Source: Isochrysis galbana | Lineage: Eukaryota; Haptophyta; Isochrysidales; Isochrysidaceae | NCBI GenBank assembly: GCA_018136815.1 | Contig: CM030940.1 | Coordinates: 1,483,813-1,547,812, forward strand | DNA length: 64,000 nucleotides | Direction: 5' to 3' | Shown: positions 28,434 to 38,579 of the stretch, piece by piece | How the letters are laid out: every line of letters begins with the position of its first letter | Position numbering within the stretch: position 1 is the stretch's first letter | Notes under the pieces: generated by a model | Told to the model about the DNA's origin: nothing | The model's input: only the letters and a program-made list of their open reading frames with translations | Database searches by the model: none | Program-made: the position numbers and the translations under genes

Positions 28434-28880
28434 ATGGGGAACGCCCCCGGGCGCGTCGATAGGAATGGCTTTGGAACGGGAAAGTACGAGGTGAACCTCC
28501 AGGACCCCAAGCAGGCATCTGCGAGGATGGGGTGCAAAATGACTATCTTTTCCGAGCCCCACTCCAAAGGCGTGAGCTCGACCATACACGGCCCGTCGGT
28601 AGACGACCCGCAAGCACAAGACAAGCGCCGTGAAGAAGTCGACCTGAAGGCGATCGGGTGGACGCACCCGGTGCGCTCGCTCCACGTCGAGTGCAGTGCG
28701 GACTCGGTGGAAACACCAACACAGCTGGCCCTCCGCTTCATCTTCGACAAAGTAATGCTGACCGCCTTGTTGGTCACGCTTGGGGTCGTCGCCGCGCTCG
28801 TGGCGGTGGTCGTCTTTGTCATCAGGACCGTGACCAAGCGATTATCCACAGCGAATGCAAACTCTGTGAGAATATTTTAA
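28434..28880 (+). CDS. small membrane protein with MGN start, virus-like
   Basis: The 148-residue frame starts MGNAPGRV, where Gly2 could be N-myristoylated, though residue 6 is Gly rather than Ser/Thr, so this is weak. It has a soluble charged region with two Cys, and one clear membrane segment near residues 102-125 (LTALLVTLGVVAALVAVVVF) followed by a basic stop-transfer RTVTKRL. A short lipid-anchored or tail-anchored layout like this is common among virion membrane proteins of large DNA viruses, but no homologue is recognised. It shares an island with the AT-rich small ORFs and the duplicated 211-residue gene downstream, which is the main reason for suspecting a viral or virophage origin. 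Confidence 0.5.
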   Translation: MGNAPGRVDRNGFGTGKYEVNLQDPKQASARMGCKMTIFSEPHSKGVSSTIHGPSVDDPQAQDKRREEVDLKAIGWTHPVRSLHVECSADSVETPTQLALRFIFDKVMLTALLVTLGVVAALVAVVVFVIRTVTKRLSTANANSVRIF

Positions 28881-28967
28881 AGGGGCGCGGTCACTTGCAC
28901 ACCAGCCACTCAATATTATGGCTGCTACTAATTCAAACATGGGTAGCCTCTCCACCCTCGCACTCAC

Positions 28968-29108
28968 TCATACTCTCCGCTTTCCTGAGAGAGCGGCTCT
29001 ATACCGAGTCCTTGTGGTGGTATCGGGGGTCATCGACAATTCTTGTATTTGTTCTCTGAGTCGTCTGATTTTCTCGTTCGCTAGACGGATATTTTCTAGA
29101 TTCAGCAT
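28968..29108 (-). CDS. 46-residue charged helix ORF
   Basis: Starts MLNLENIRLANEKIRRLREQ and continues as a basic amphipathic helix, ending SGKRRV. It sits 11 bases after the stop of the 58-residue ORF on the same strand. No family is recognised; the composition is protein-like, but the length is small. Confidence 0.3.
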   Translation of the reverse strand: MLNLENIRLANEKIRRLREQIQELSMTPDTTTRTRYRAALSGKRRV

Positions 29109-29119
29109 TTTTTTGTGTT

Positions 29120-29296
29120 CTAATTGAGCAACTTCCGTATTTTTTTAATACTATTTGTAAATACATTAGAAGTCAATTTTACAACATTTAGTATATTAAT
29201 CATGCGATCGCATAACTTTATACACTCTTCGCTATTTTTTATAATCACAATATTATTTTCGATTTGTTTCGAGAGTTGTTCCACCAAGTCCGTCAT
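29120..29296 (-). CDS. 58-residue ORF in an AT-rich island
   Basis: The minus strand encodes MTDLVEQLSKQIENNIVIIK and a helical, Asn/Ile/Lys-rich remainder ending IRKLLN. The base composition (strongly A+T over about 29100-29330) is unlike the rest of the window and fits foreign, for example viral, DNA. The overlapping plus-strand frame is hydrophobic and less protein-like. Function unknown. Confidence 0.35.
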   Translation of the reverse strand: MTDLVEQLSKQIENNIVIIKNSEECIKLCDRMINILNVVKLTSNVFTNSIKKIRKLLN

Positions 29297-29383
29297 TTGT
29301 TTGTTGTATTCACGGCCACATTTTTTTTAGAGGGCCGCTCCTCTCCCTCCTTCCTTGGCATCGGCCCCAAATGCTCACGGAAG

Positions 29384-30205
29384 CTTTTTTCGTTTCGTGC
29401 TCATAAATGACACATAGAGACCTTGCCTTGTCGCTCCTTTACCATGGCTCTCCCACACCTGAGACGGGAGACCCAGGTATACACGAGTTCGAAGAGCACT
29501 GGCGAAGGATTCTCGCCCCTGAACCCGGTGTCCAAAAGTACGCGACCCGTGACAATGGCGGCGTGGGCTTTGTCGCGTCCGTTGCACAGCGCGATGACGG
29601 TAGGCACTTGGTCGATGTACACGGCGAAGCCTCGCATCACGCGTTCGTGTGCGAGGACATGTTTGTTGGCATCAGCTACCTCTGCCCATTGACTGTATTG
29701 TCAGGAGGGTACGACAGAGTGAACGAGCTCAATGAAGCAGGGAACTCTTTGCTCTTCTACATCGGCGACCTCAAGTACGTCTTCGTGGGCATCGAAGTGT
29801 TCGAATTTGAGGCCGTCGACGAGATCGTCGCATTCGTATCGCCTGTAGGAGCGAACGACTTTCCGTATCCCTACGCCATCGATAAGACCGGTAGGCATTA
29901 CCTCATGCTCGAAAAGAAGCAGGGGTACATTGACCCGTACCACAGCTTTTACGACATCGAAAAGAAGTTCAAGCTGACACACGAGGAGTGCGGTATACAT
30001 CCGATGCACTCATTGAAGACGATCCTTTCAAGACAAGTGTGAGGAGAGGTCCACGTCATGCGTGACGAGGAGGCCGCTGGAATTTTCATCGAGGGCGGGG
30101 GCACGCACTAGTAACCATGCATCCCCTTGCTCACAGGAGCGCCCTCATGGTGAGCTAGGCCCGGTGTCCTAGGACCGAGCTTTTTTGTATTTGATGTTGC
30201 TCGGC
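29384..30205 (+). CDS. virus-like hypothetical protein, 211 residues, two-copy gene
   Basis: The coding frame is 29407-30042, with start MTHRDLALSLLYHG. The 822-bp unit that includes its flanks recurs, internally deleted, at 5462-5826. The protein is acidic and beta-rich in pattern, with GGYDRVNELNEAGNSLLFYI, VFVGIEVFEFEAVDEIVAF and NDFPYPYAIDKTGRHYLMLE. The last block resembles hypothetical proteins of algal large DNA viruses in style, which is recollection rather than a search. The shared 3' flank carries dyad arms around CCTAGG and then TTTTTT at 30181, a hairpin-plus-T arrangement. No catalytic motif is seen. A transposed or virus-derived gene is the best reading. Confidence 0.55.
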
Positions 30206-30268
30206 CAGAGTCCCCACGGGAGGGGAAGAAACCCTGAGGGAAAGGAGACCAAATGAAGGCAAGCCGCC

Positions 30269-30874
30269 TTGCCTGCCTCCCTCCTCCCTCCTCGCTCACC
30301 CTCCAGCTCTCTCCTCGCCCTCGTCTTCCTCGCGATGGTGGCAACTAGGCGCGCATCCGTACGGTCCTCCGTCCTCTCCTCTCGTGCTCCTGCTCGCTGG
30401 TTTCGTTCGACTCGCTCGACACGGCCACCTGTCGACTGGACGCCGAGCGCAAGCGCTGCTCGCACGACTCGTTCCTCCTCCTCCTCCAATGGCGCGGCGG
30501 AGGAGGCGGAGCCTGTTCGCGTTCCTGATACCGAGGAAGAGGCCCTTTGTCCGACCGAGGAGGCCACCACCACCACCACCGACGAGGACTCCGGGCCTGT
30601 GGGAGGAGAAGAGAAGAACAAGAACTGTGCGTCGGACGCTCCAGGCCTTCTTCTTCCCATCGCGCCGGTTGCGGAGGTCGAGGAGCCAGCCGAGTCGATG
30701 GAGGAGGTCGAGACCGCCCACGCGCTCGCTCTCACCAAGGACAAGGAAGCCGAGGAGGAGGACGAGAAGACGGAGAAGACGGAGAAGACGGAGAAGATGG
30801 AGAAGGAGAAGACGGCTGCGTCCGACGCACCAGCCGGAGAAGTCTTCACTCGGACTAAAACTAAATATAAATAA
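30269..30874 (+). CDS. low-complexity hypothetical protein
   Basis: A 201-residue frame: Ser/Arg/Thr-rich first half, then acidic Glu/Ala/Pro-rich sequence, a TTTTTDED stretch and KTEKTEKTEKMEKEK repeats; SDAP occurs twice. No domain is recognised. It begins 220 bp after the 211-residue gene and ends 45 bp before a retroelement 5' module, so it may be part of an element or chance coding in low-complexity DNA. Confidence 0.3.
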   Translation: MPASLLPPRSPSSSLLALVFLAMVATRRASVRSSVLSSRAPARWFRSTRSTRPPVDWTPSASAARTTRSSSSSNGAAEEAEPVRVPDTEEEALCPTEEATTTTTDEDSGPVGGEEKNKNCASDAPGLLLPIAPVAEVEEPAESMEEVETAHALALTKDKEAEEEDEKTEKTEKTEKMEKEKTAASDAPAGEVFTRTKTKYK

Positions 30875-30918
30875 CACCATTAGCCATTAGATCTCATTAC
30901 TTTTATTACACAACCACC

Positions 30919-31115
30919 AACTAAGTTTATACTTAGTTCGCCCATGGGGGGGCACGAGCCCCCCTCTCTCTCCACTCCTCCCCTGCCATGCTGCCATGGG
31001 GGAGGAACCACCCACTCTCCTGGCACGCCTGATGGCTTGCCAGGAGCACACAGCTCTGCTGACCCATTCCTCTCCCCACAGGCCCGCCTGACTCGCCCGC
31101 CCTGGCGCAACTGGG
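30919..31115 (+). mobile_element. short retroelement 5' region (copy A)
   Basis: It begins with the perfect hairpin AACTAAGTTTATACTTAGTT, then CGCCCATGGGGGGGCACG and GAGCCCCCCT. It matches the element at 42526 almost base for base for about 190 bp, and the one at 55787 more loosely. After CGCCCGCCCTGGC the match stops. No target duplication was identified, so the 3' boundary is unknown. Confidence 0.65.
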
Positions 31116-31249
31116 TCCTGTTTCGCTCCTTCGCACCTTGGGCCTTGCTCTGCCTTTGGTCTCTCCTTGCTGTCGTTCCCCCGCGCTCGCTCTTGCCCTC
31201 GTCGTAGGTGTTCGTCGCTGCGGACTTTTCCCCCGCGCGAAGCCTACCC

Positions 31250-31835
31250 TCTCGCCCTTTCGGTTTACGCACATAGATTCCCTCCTTACTTTCTACTTAC
31301 TCGTTCGCGGTAACCGCCGTTCGCCGTCGGCTCTTCCGTCGCATCGTCGCTCTCTTGTCGGCTTTCTCTTCCTTGTTTCCTTCCTTCTGTGTCTTCCCGC
31401 CCAAGTGGGGAAAGATACGTTAGTGTGGAGGAATGTTGGGTGAAAGTCGAGTGTGCGTGTCTCGGATTTTTGTCGGACTAGTCGGATTGGTACCCTGTCG
31501 GCCTCTGTCGCCCTCGTCCCTCGCCCCAGTCGCTCCTCGCTCCCTCGTTCTCGCTCTCGCTCTCGCTCCGTCGTAACAAGCAAGCTCTTACAACACCAAC
31601 CAAATCCACTCACTCACCCACTCACACTCGATGTCCGCTATGTCCGCTCCGTCCTCGCGCTCGCCCTCGCCACTGCCCGCCATCCATCTTCCAACCATGG
31701 AAGATGGTCAGCCCGTCCAACCCGCCAATGCCCAAAAGGCCGTGCCTTCCGCCGCCTACCCTCCGCTCCATCCGGTTCCTCCTGTTCCATCCGTAACCTC
31801 CAGTCCGTCAGGGTCGCGCGGGGAAACCTAGCTGG
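31250..31835 (+). mobile_element. chromovirus leader and gag start (copy 3, plus strand)
   Basis: A CT-rich leader with GATACGTTAGTGTGGAGGAA and a TCGCTCTCTTGTCGGC block matches the reverse complement of 6780-6880. The frame opened at 31631/31640 begins MSAMSAPSSRSPSPLPAIHL and stops after 66 residues, mostly Ser/Pro. This is a truncated 5' end of the family also found at 6.4-6.9 kb and 38.1-38.5 kb. Confidence 0.5.
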
Positions 31836-31839
31836 GAGC

Positions 31840-32370
31840 GTACGAGACGGGTGAGTGTACAAGGCCCCTCCTTTACCCGCAACAACTTTGGATTGGGATT
31901 CGCGCGGGGAGAGGGACGACGGGAAATCTCCCCCCCGTCCCACGATAAAAATTGGGCCTCCGGATCAACCAGAGTTTTTTTCCACCCGGTCTCCGCCCAC
32001 CTCTACCTCTAACAATATATATTGTATATTGTGTGGGTGGAGAGCGCGAGGCCATCGTGAGTAGAAGTTGGAGTGGAGAAGGACTCGGACGGGAAAGCAC
32101 ATGCGCGCGCACAACACAGAATGCATTGCGATAGGTGTGGAAAGAACATCGTGATGGAAGCACTATCAGCATACGGGAGTATGCCGCAAATATTTTACGG
32201 GCAGAGAGTGAGTAGATAGGCGCGCGAGGCAAGTGTGAGTCGCCTGCCGCCAGTTTCCGGATGTTGCCGATGACCCGACAAGTCCGACCTGATGCTAGAT
32301 CCTAATCCTATGTATGATCTACCTAGACATAAGCAGCCCCCAATGTGTCGGTTTCCACTATTTGGGGCAC
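31840..32370. other. intergenic, no gene recognised
   Basis: A short AT-rich patch (ATATATATTGTATATTGT near 32013) is the only distinct feature; it lies beyond the 3' end of the IF-3 gene. Confidence 0.4.
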
Positions 32371-32374
32371 TCGC

Positions 32375-33154
32375 TCATGCCTTAGGCTCGAGCGTGGTGG
32401 AAATATGGCCGCCCGAGCGCGCGAGCCCACTCGCATTCGCCACGCTCGAGCACTCCTTCACGAAGCGGAGCACGAGCTCTTGCGCCCGATCTGTATGCTG
32501 TGAGCCGTCAGGTAAAATGGCGGCGGCAGCTGTCACTTTGACAACATGTCCCTTGCCGAGAAAGCTCAGAGCATTCTTCATCTTGACGCTTACGTCATGT
32601 TCCTGGCATCGGTCGAGAAGGCGCACCTCCTTCACACGCGGCTTCTTGCCCAGCGCCGCACGCTTCTTCACCGCGGCCACACGCTTCTTGTTTGCGGCAT
32701 CCTCTGGGTCCTCCGATTGTTGAGCTAGAGGCGCATCGCTGATAGCCTCCTGCTCAGTGCGGCGCGGGGCTGTGGCGACGATCGACTCGGCAGGCACGAG
32801 CCTCCATACGGGTGGCGACGCCTTGGGTGCCACCTCGACGAGCCGTAGGCCATCCTGCGCCGCGAGTTCGAGCGCCTGTTGCGGCTTGAGCACGCCGAGC
32901 TGCGAGCCATTTGCAGCGATCAGCCGTAGTTCCGCCACCTCCAGCGCCTGTGTGTCCGTGCGGCCACCACTCGGCACGTGGACCTTTGGGCCAGCGGCGA
33001 AAAACCGCGGCTGGGCCGCTCCTACGAGCCGCGCGGGCAGCTGCCTGCCCGCCGCCGGCAGAGGCGGGATGCCGCAGCGGCACAGCGAGAGCAGCGCGCG
33101 GCGCATCGAGACGAGCGAGCGAGCCGCGGCGCGAGGCAGGCGCTGTTGTAGCAT
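32375..33154 (-). CDS. translation initiation factor IF-3, organellar
   Basis: A 259-residue intronless frame. The first ~60 residues are Arg/Ala/Leu/Ser-rich (MLQQRLPRAAARSLVSMRRA), fitting an organellar presequence, more likely mitochondrial because no signal peptide precedes it. Residues about 74-120 form the IF-3 N domain (LRLIAANGSQLGVLKPQQAL...GLRLVEVAPKASPPVWRL). A Lys/Arg-rich linker (NKKRVAAVKKRAALGKK) follows. Residues about 168-255 form the C domain (KEVRLLDRCQEHDVSVKMKN, LGKGHVVKVTA). The factor keeps ribosomal subunits apart and proofreads initiator tRNA. The C domain has diverged from bacteria, in line with mitochondrial versions. Confidence 0.8.
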   Translation of the reverse strand: MLQQRLPRAAARSLVSMRRALLSLCRCGIPPLPAAGRQLPARLVGAAQPRFFAAGPKVHVPSGGRTDTQALEVAELRLIAANGSQLGVLKPQQALELAAQDGLRLVEVAPKASPPVWRLVPAESIVATAPRRTEQEAISDAPLAQQSEDPEDAANKKRVAAVKKRAALGKKPRVKEVRLLDRCQEHDVSVKMKNALSFLGKGHVVKVTAAAAILPDGSQHTDRAQELVLRFVKECSSVANASGLARSGGHISTTLEPKA

Positions 33155-33199
33155 GTGCAGACATCCTCATTTAGAGCTATAATCTATAATAAGCGATAT

Positions 33200-34220
33200 G
33201 AGATGACTAGAGTCCAGAGCTCCAGAGTCTTGTGCGAGTAGGAGTACGGCCGTGAAAAGAAGAAAACCATGTGGGGCTTCACACTCATGTATGCCCGTTC
33301 ATAGGTTCACACTGCGCCACTGCGCCCGGGATCTGGATTCTTCAGTCCGGTAGGCGGTCAACCAGCATCGCGGAGTGCGCAGTCCGAGTGAGAGTGATCC
33401 CGGAGAGCCAGTGGGACCCTAACACAGACGTTTGCAAATTAACCAAGCCAGGGCCAAGGCCTGTGACGCCTGCTTCGATGAACAAGAACAAGAGCCCGAA
33501 CGACAGCGACGCTTCATTGAATGGCTTGAAAGCGCACGCGCAAGGCGTAAGGCTGTAAGCATGAATATTCGGGTCGTAAGTCGTAAGGTACATACACAGG
33601 CTCACACCCCCGCATGGTCTCAAGCAGCAAGTCCATGTTTGCAGATGCGTTATGCTTTATTTATGGTTTCGAAATTCGCGATTCGAATATATTGTATATT
33701 GTTTTTGCTTTTGCTATATCTGTGACCGTAACGTGTAATGTGGTTGGCTCGTTAAAGAGAAGAAATTGTCACGTCGTCCTTAGCTGCTCGTTCGCGCATA
33801 CACGCTTTGCGCTCGCTCTACGAACGAAGTTTTCTGCGAAATGTTCTCCACTCCCATCTCCCATCTGCATCTGTTACGTGGGTTTACGCAGCCGCACCGC
33901 CGTCCTGGCAAGCAAAGCGGCAGCGCATGCTATGGCATTTGCTGATCCAATCAGCGGCACTGTGGACAAGGGTTTATGTGCCCCGCTTCAAACGGAAAGC
34001 GAGGAAACACACATACGAGTAGGATTGTATTGTGCATCGGGATTGCGGTAAGCTGTAAAGCCCGAGGCCTGGGTCCCAAGACATCACCCAGCGCGCTATA
34101 CTCAATGAAAGGGCCGACCGACAAGTGACCCAACGCCCTGTGTGTGCAGCAGCAGGATGCAGCAATCCCGGTACGCATAATCCCCAGCGCCACTCGCGCA
34201 CTGCGTTTGCCGCGTGAGCT
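33200..34220. other. intergenic, no gene recognised
   Basis: Upstream flank of the IF-3 gene and 3' flank of the next minus-strand gene. Short open frames have no protein-like pattern. Confidence 0.4.
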
Positions 34221-34225
34221 TCACA

Positions 34226-35557
34226 CTACTTTGCAATATGCCGGCGCAAAAGGCTTGGCAGCATGAGCAAATCACCATATCCCACGCCACGTCTTCTCAA
34301 TCGAAATTTGGATGCTGCTGCACGCCTGCGTTTATGAGACACGCGGGGCTTCGGCTGACGGTCCAGTGAGGCGAAATGCCGATCATGAAAAATATTTCCC
34401 GTACTCAGCCGAGTCGAATCGGTTCTAGTGATAAGGTCTTCCACACAATATGACGACGCATCCAAATCGAGGCTCGCTCCGACAGAGGAGGGTTCCTCAG
34501 CGACTCTTCGCCGCTCTCCAGTCGACTGCACGCCATCAAAAGCCGTGAAGGATCTGTTAGAAGAGGGACGATTTCTGGTCGCTGGATCACGGTCACCGCT
34601 CACGCACTCTATACTCACATCTGCTCCGTGCAAAGGTGGCCCTGAATCTCGAGGTGTGCTGAGAGAGAGATCTTCCTCATGATCTCTGCGACGCTTGCCG
34701 CTCGCTCCGCCGTCATCCAGGTTGGGCTGCATCTCCTCAGTAGAGAGTGGAGTTCCATCGCTCAAATCGGATTCGGGGCTCATCTTCACCACTCCCTCCT
34801 CTGCCATGGGCGACGGGTCGGCCTGTAGCACCGCTTCCACCGCAGGAGTCGCTGAGGTATCCAGGGTCCACGTGAGCGTTTCAGTGGTCGCCGGCAGATT
34901 GGCTTGTGGCAACAAGGCATGCACACGGTCAGTGAGGTCTACCACCATACTCTGTCCAGTGCCCGGGGAACGTGAGAGGTCACGGGCTGCACGGTCACCA
35001 GCTCCCACGTCCGACACATCTGCGACCGCCTTAACACTGTCCACATCGACGACGATCTCGCCGAGATCGTCGTCGCCGACACCGGCCGGCTCGGGCTGTT
35101 GCTTAAAGGAGTCGGACACGTCTGGTGCACCTGACTCGCTCGAACCCATTTGCTCGCTTTCTCCTTGTGCTGCAGCGCTGGCTGCAAGCACACAGAGGAG
35201 CGGCGGCTTGCCTGCCGCCGGCACGCCTCCTGCTCCGGCGATCTCGGCCCGCTCTGCGGCAAGGAGAACGGCAAGACGGGCCAGGATGGCCATGTGCACG
35301 AGCGCGTAGGGCATGAAGTACGTCTGCGCCATCAGGTGCTTGAGCAGCCTCCACGCGACCGGGATGCGCTGCAGCGCCACATCGAGCGCTTCCAGTGCGC
35401 CGCGCCGGCGGTGGAGAGCGTGTGAGGCGGCGTGCACGGCGCGGCGTACCCAGTCGACGCGCTGGAAGTAATCCCCCCTCCGGTGCACCTGCCGGTGCGT
35501 CTTGGTCAGCTGGTCGAGCAGCTGGAGCTCCGAGGCAAGTGCCGCCACACCGCCCAT
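34226..35557 (-). CDS. Nepro-like nucleolar protein
   Basis: A 443-residue frame. Residues about 5-105 (LQLLDQLTKTHRQVHRRGDY, FQRVDWVRRAVHAA, IPVAWRLLKHLMAQTYFMPY, ALVHMAILARLAVLL) fit the N-terminal domain of nucleolus and neural progenitor protein, found across eukaryotes in RNase P/MRP-associated and pre-rRNA contexts. The middle is acidic, Ser/Pro/Asp-rich and probably disordered. The C terminus is basic with nuclear-localisation-like clusters (KPRVSHKRRRAAASKFRLRR, RRRGVGYGDLLML). The assignment is by pattern; other nuclear helical proteins are possible. The upstream flank contains long G homopolymers. Confidence 0.6.
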   Translation of the reverse strand: MGGVAALASELQLLDQLTKTHRQVHRRGDYFQRVDWVRRAVHAASHALHRRRGALEALDVALQRIPVAWRLLKHLMAQTYFMPYALVHMAILARLAVLLAAERAEIAGAGGVPAAGKPPLLCVLAASAAAQGESEQMGSSESGAPDVSDSFKQQPEPAGVGDDDLGEIVVDVDSVKAVADVSDVGAGDRAARDLSRSPGTGQSMVVDLTDRVHALLPQANLPATTETLTWTLDTSATPAVEAVLQADPSPMAEEGVVKMSPESDLSDGTPLSTEEMQPNLDDGGASGKRRRDHEEDLSLSTPRDSGPPLHGADVSIECVSGDRDPATRNRPSSNRSFTAFDGVQSTGERRRVAEEPSSVGASLDLDASSYCVEDLITRTDSTRLSTGNIFHDRHFASLDRQPKPRVSHKRRRAAASKFRLRRRGVGYGDLLMLPSLLRRHIAK

Positions 35558-35714
35558 CGCCGCGCGCCAGCAGGCCCCCTCCGCCCCCCGGGGGGACGAA
35601 AAACAAAACAGATCGGTGCAACTCTACAACACTAATACTCTACAACTACTGTAGATCTCTCCTTCTGAGAGAGCCTATTTTACTACTCTACTCTACAGGA
35701 AAGGGTCCCTCCGA

Positions 35715-35880
35715 GAGGGGGGGGGGAGAAGGGGGGGGGGGGGGAGGGGGGGGGGGGGGGGGGGAGGGGAGGGAGAGAGAGAGAGAGAGGGAGGGAGGGA
35801 GAGAGAGAGGGAGAGGGGGAGGGAGAGGGGGAGGGAGGGAGGGAGGGAGGGAGGGAGAGAGAGAGAGAGAGAGACGACGA
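35715..35880. repeat. poly-G and GA low-complexity tract
   Basis: Runs of up to about 16 G separated by single A, then GAGAGG units. Comparable G runs are at about 36020, 36482 and 36572. The conceptual frames across it are artefacts. Confidence 0.9.
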
Positions 35881-36674
35881 CGACGGGCAGAAGAGAACAA
35901 CGGCGGCGTTGGGGCGGAGGTGAGTTTTATTATAGAGCTCGCAGTCGTTGAGCCGTTGGTTCGCGAGCGGGAGGCGATCCCCGTCCCGTCCCCAAATATC
36001 CCTCCCCCCGCGCGGGGGGGGGGGGGGGGCAGTCCGGGCACAGAGGCTCGTCTTCGGGGGAGAGGATTCCCACGTAGAGAGGGCTCACTCTTTTGTTGTC
36101 AGCAGGTCGATTTCGCAGGACGGCGAGAGTCGGGAGGGAGGCACTAGGTGAATATGCCTTTTTAAGAGTAAAGTACTCGTAGGATTCTGTGGGGCCTTAG
36201 TGGAGAGTTGAATGGTGGCGTGTTGAGAGAAGGAAAGGGATGACGATACGCCCCGTAGGTGCACCCTCGTCTATGAGAAATAAGTGCGTAAGAAAGTGAA
36301 TTTGGAGAGGGTGAAGGGAAGGAGCTCTCTGGTATGCGTGATCACCCAGGGAAGCCTCGTATTTTTCATAAAAACCAGGAGGATAAATTCACTAAACCAC
36401 GTGTGCACCGATGGGGCGTGCGAGCCACTGAGTGTTTCTCTCTCGTCGGTTTGGACTGCGGCGGACGTTCGCTTGCGGTGGGGGGGGGGGGGGAGTGGGG
36501 GAAGAAGAGAGCGCTGGCTTGAGGCTCTCTGCGACAGAGGGAGGGAGGGAGGGAGAGAGAGGGAGAGAGACGGGGGGGGGGGGGGGGCGGGAGGGGGGAA
36601 GAAGGGTCGAGTGGGAGTGGGAGGGCGGTGAGAGGTTTGAGGGGACACGCGGGAGGCTCGGAGCTGCTGTGCCA

Positions 36675-36900
36675 ATGGAGAGCGGGCGTGTGATGCTGAT
36701 GCTGCTCGCGCCGGCGCTCTTCTGCCTCAGCACTCTCGACTTCTCTGCTGCGCTGCTGGCCGAAAGCCTAGAGCAGCCACGCAGCAGGCAGCTGCAGGAG
36801 AACTCTACCGAGGTCGCATCAGGAGACTTCGGCTCTGGAGGACAGTACGAGGAGGGGAGTGGAGGGGACGGGCTAGGGGATTTTGGCTCAGGGGTCGACT
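36675..36900 (+). CDS. secreted or membrane protein, N-terminal part, cut by gap
   Basis: From ATG at 36675 the frame reads MESGRVMLMLLAPALFCLST with a hydrophobic core to about residue 30, a convincing signal peptide. It is followed by a Ser/Gly/Glu-rich stretch with repeated DFGSG and EEGSGGDG. The frame enters the run of N at 36901. No domain is visible in what remains. Whether the gene continues past the gap is unknown. Confidence 0.5.
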
Positions 36901-37000
36901 NNNNNNNNNNNNNNNNNNNNNNNNNNNNNNNNNNNNNNNNNNNNNNNNNNNNNNNNNNNNNNNNNNNNNNNNNNNNNNNNNNNNNNNNNNNNNNNNNNNN
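36901..37000. other. assembly gap (100 N)
   Basis: Exactly 100 undetermined bases, the usual placeholder for a gap of unknown size. It probably hides the 5' exons of the seryl-tRNA synthetase gene and the rest of the signal-peptide protein. Confidence 0.99.
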
Positions 37001-37072
37001 ACTGATGTCCGTCAAACACAGCGCCATTGCCTGTGCGCACACCATCCTCGGGAACATAGCATACCACTCTGA

Positions 37073-37381
<309 letters not shown>

Positions 37382-37446
37382 ATGGCAGTCTAAGTGCTCG
37401 CCAAAGTGGCACTGAAGGTAATGCGAAGCGATCTAACACGGACTCG

Positions 37447-37850
37447 GCCTGAGTTTGGGCGGTGAAAGGCCTTTCAGTACCAAGTCATAGTTAGGGCACG
37501 CTTATAAGCCAAAGGGAAGGCAGTGAGTTGGCCGTGCTGCCGCCGATCTCACCTCCGGGGCGGCCGCAGCCTTGGGTTCCCACTATGCCATTGATATCTT
37601 GCTATGGCTTGGGGTGTGTTGCGTGTCTGCGCGTGCACGCGCGCATGTGTGCATGCGTTTGAGCGGTGAAGGGCCTTGCAGTACCAAAGGAATGGCCGTG
37701 AGTTCGTCATGCTGTTGCCGATATCACCTCCTAGGCGGCCGCAGCCTTTGGTTCCCGTCATGCTATTGTTCTCTTGCTTTAGCTCCGGGTGTGTAGCGTG
37801 TCTGCGCGGGCACGCACGCATGCGTGGTTTTGTGCGGGCACGTGTCATGT
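37447..37850. repeat. imperfect tandem duplication, about 200 bp per unit
   Basis: Units beginning GGCGGTGAAAGGCCTTTCAG (37459) and GAGCGGTGAAGGGCCTTGCA (37661) share further blocks: GGCGGCCGCAGCC, GGTTCCC, GTGTGTAGCGTGTCTGCGCG and CACGCACGCATG-like sequence. They are non-coding, downstream of the synthetase exon. Confidence 0.65.
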
Positions 37851-38139
37851 CGTATCGTTCCCGCCAAGACACCGACACAACTACCGCGCCATTCATACAC
37901 GAAAGCGTATGGCCATAACGCATTGCCTTCAAGCGCAAGATTTAGAGGGCGCCGCGCAAGGCCCACGCACTTGCCCGCTGGCACATCCCATTTCTCGCGC
38001 TTCGTTTGCTCTTTGCTCGCGGCCACAGTCTACAGTCTTCCCTCCTCTCTTTCACATTGGACATTGGGCGTATAAAAATTCTGAAGTTTCTAGGCGGCCC
38101 TGATTCACTACCACGGGCCTGGTTCGGAGCGTGGGTTTG

Positions 38140-38480
38140 ACGGATCGAGCATGACCACTGGCTCGACATGTGATGGGACGGAAGGGGATCGATCGGCGGG
38201 AGGCGCGGCGGGAACGGCGGAGAGTGAGCTGGAGCATGGCCGGGCTTGATCACCTCGCCTCAGCAGAGGAAGGCGGGAGGACGGGCTTGGGCGAGGGCGA
38301 GCGCGACGACGGAGCGAACATGGCGGGGCGATTGGGAATTGATAGGCTGAGGCTGAGGGAGAGGGAGAGTTTTGGTACTGATGGAGTGTTGAGAACGAGG
38401 GACGAGAACGGGAACGAGAAAGAGAACGAGAGCAACGCCGAACGACGAACGAAAGACGACAGACGCTGACAGACGGACAG
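38140..38480 (-). mobile_element. chromovirus deletion derivative (part left of the LINE)
   Basis: Minus-strand leader, gag-like start (38321, MFAPSSRSPSPKPVLPPS) and then, after a few codons, a 3' block (38215-38140) shared with 6065-5995. The chromodomain kept in the 6-kb copy is deleted here. The leader resumes at 42259 beyond the inserted LINE, with GCTGACAGACGGACAG present on both sides. Confidence 0.6.
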
Positions 38481-38579
38481 AAAAAAAAACTTCTTAATAT
38501 TCTCGCCGCGCGCGCGACCTCGCACCCTTACTGTGCAGCCACGTCCGCTCCTCTCCCCCCCCTCCACCTGTCGGAAGTT

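Noticed and set aside
29124-29330. 68-codon hydrophobic plus-strand ORF in the AT-rich patch
   Set aside because: The opposite strand has two consecutive ORFs with charged, helical composition; the plus frame is Phe/Ile-rich as expected from translating A/T-rich antisense DNA.
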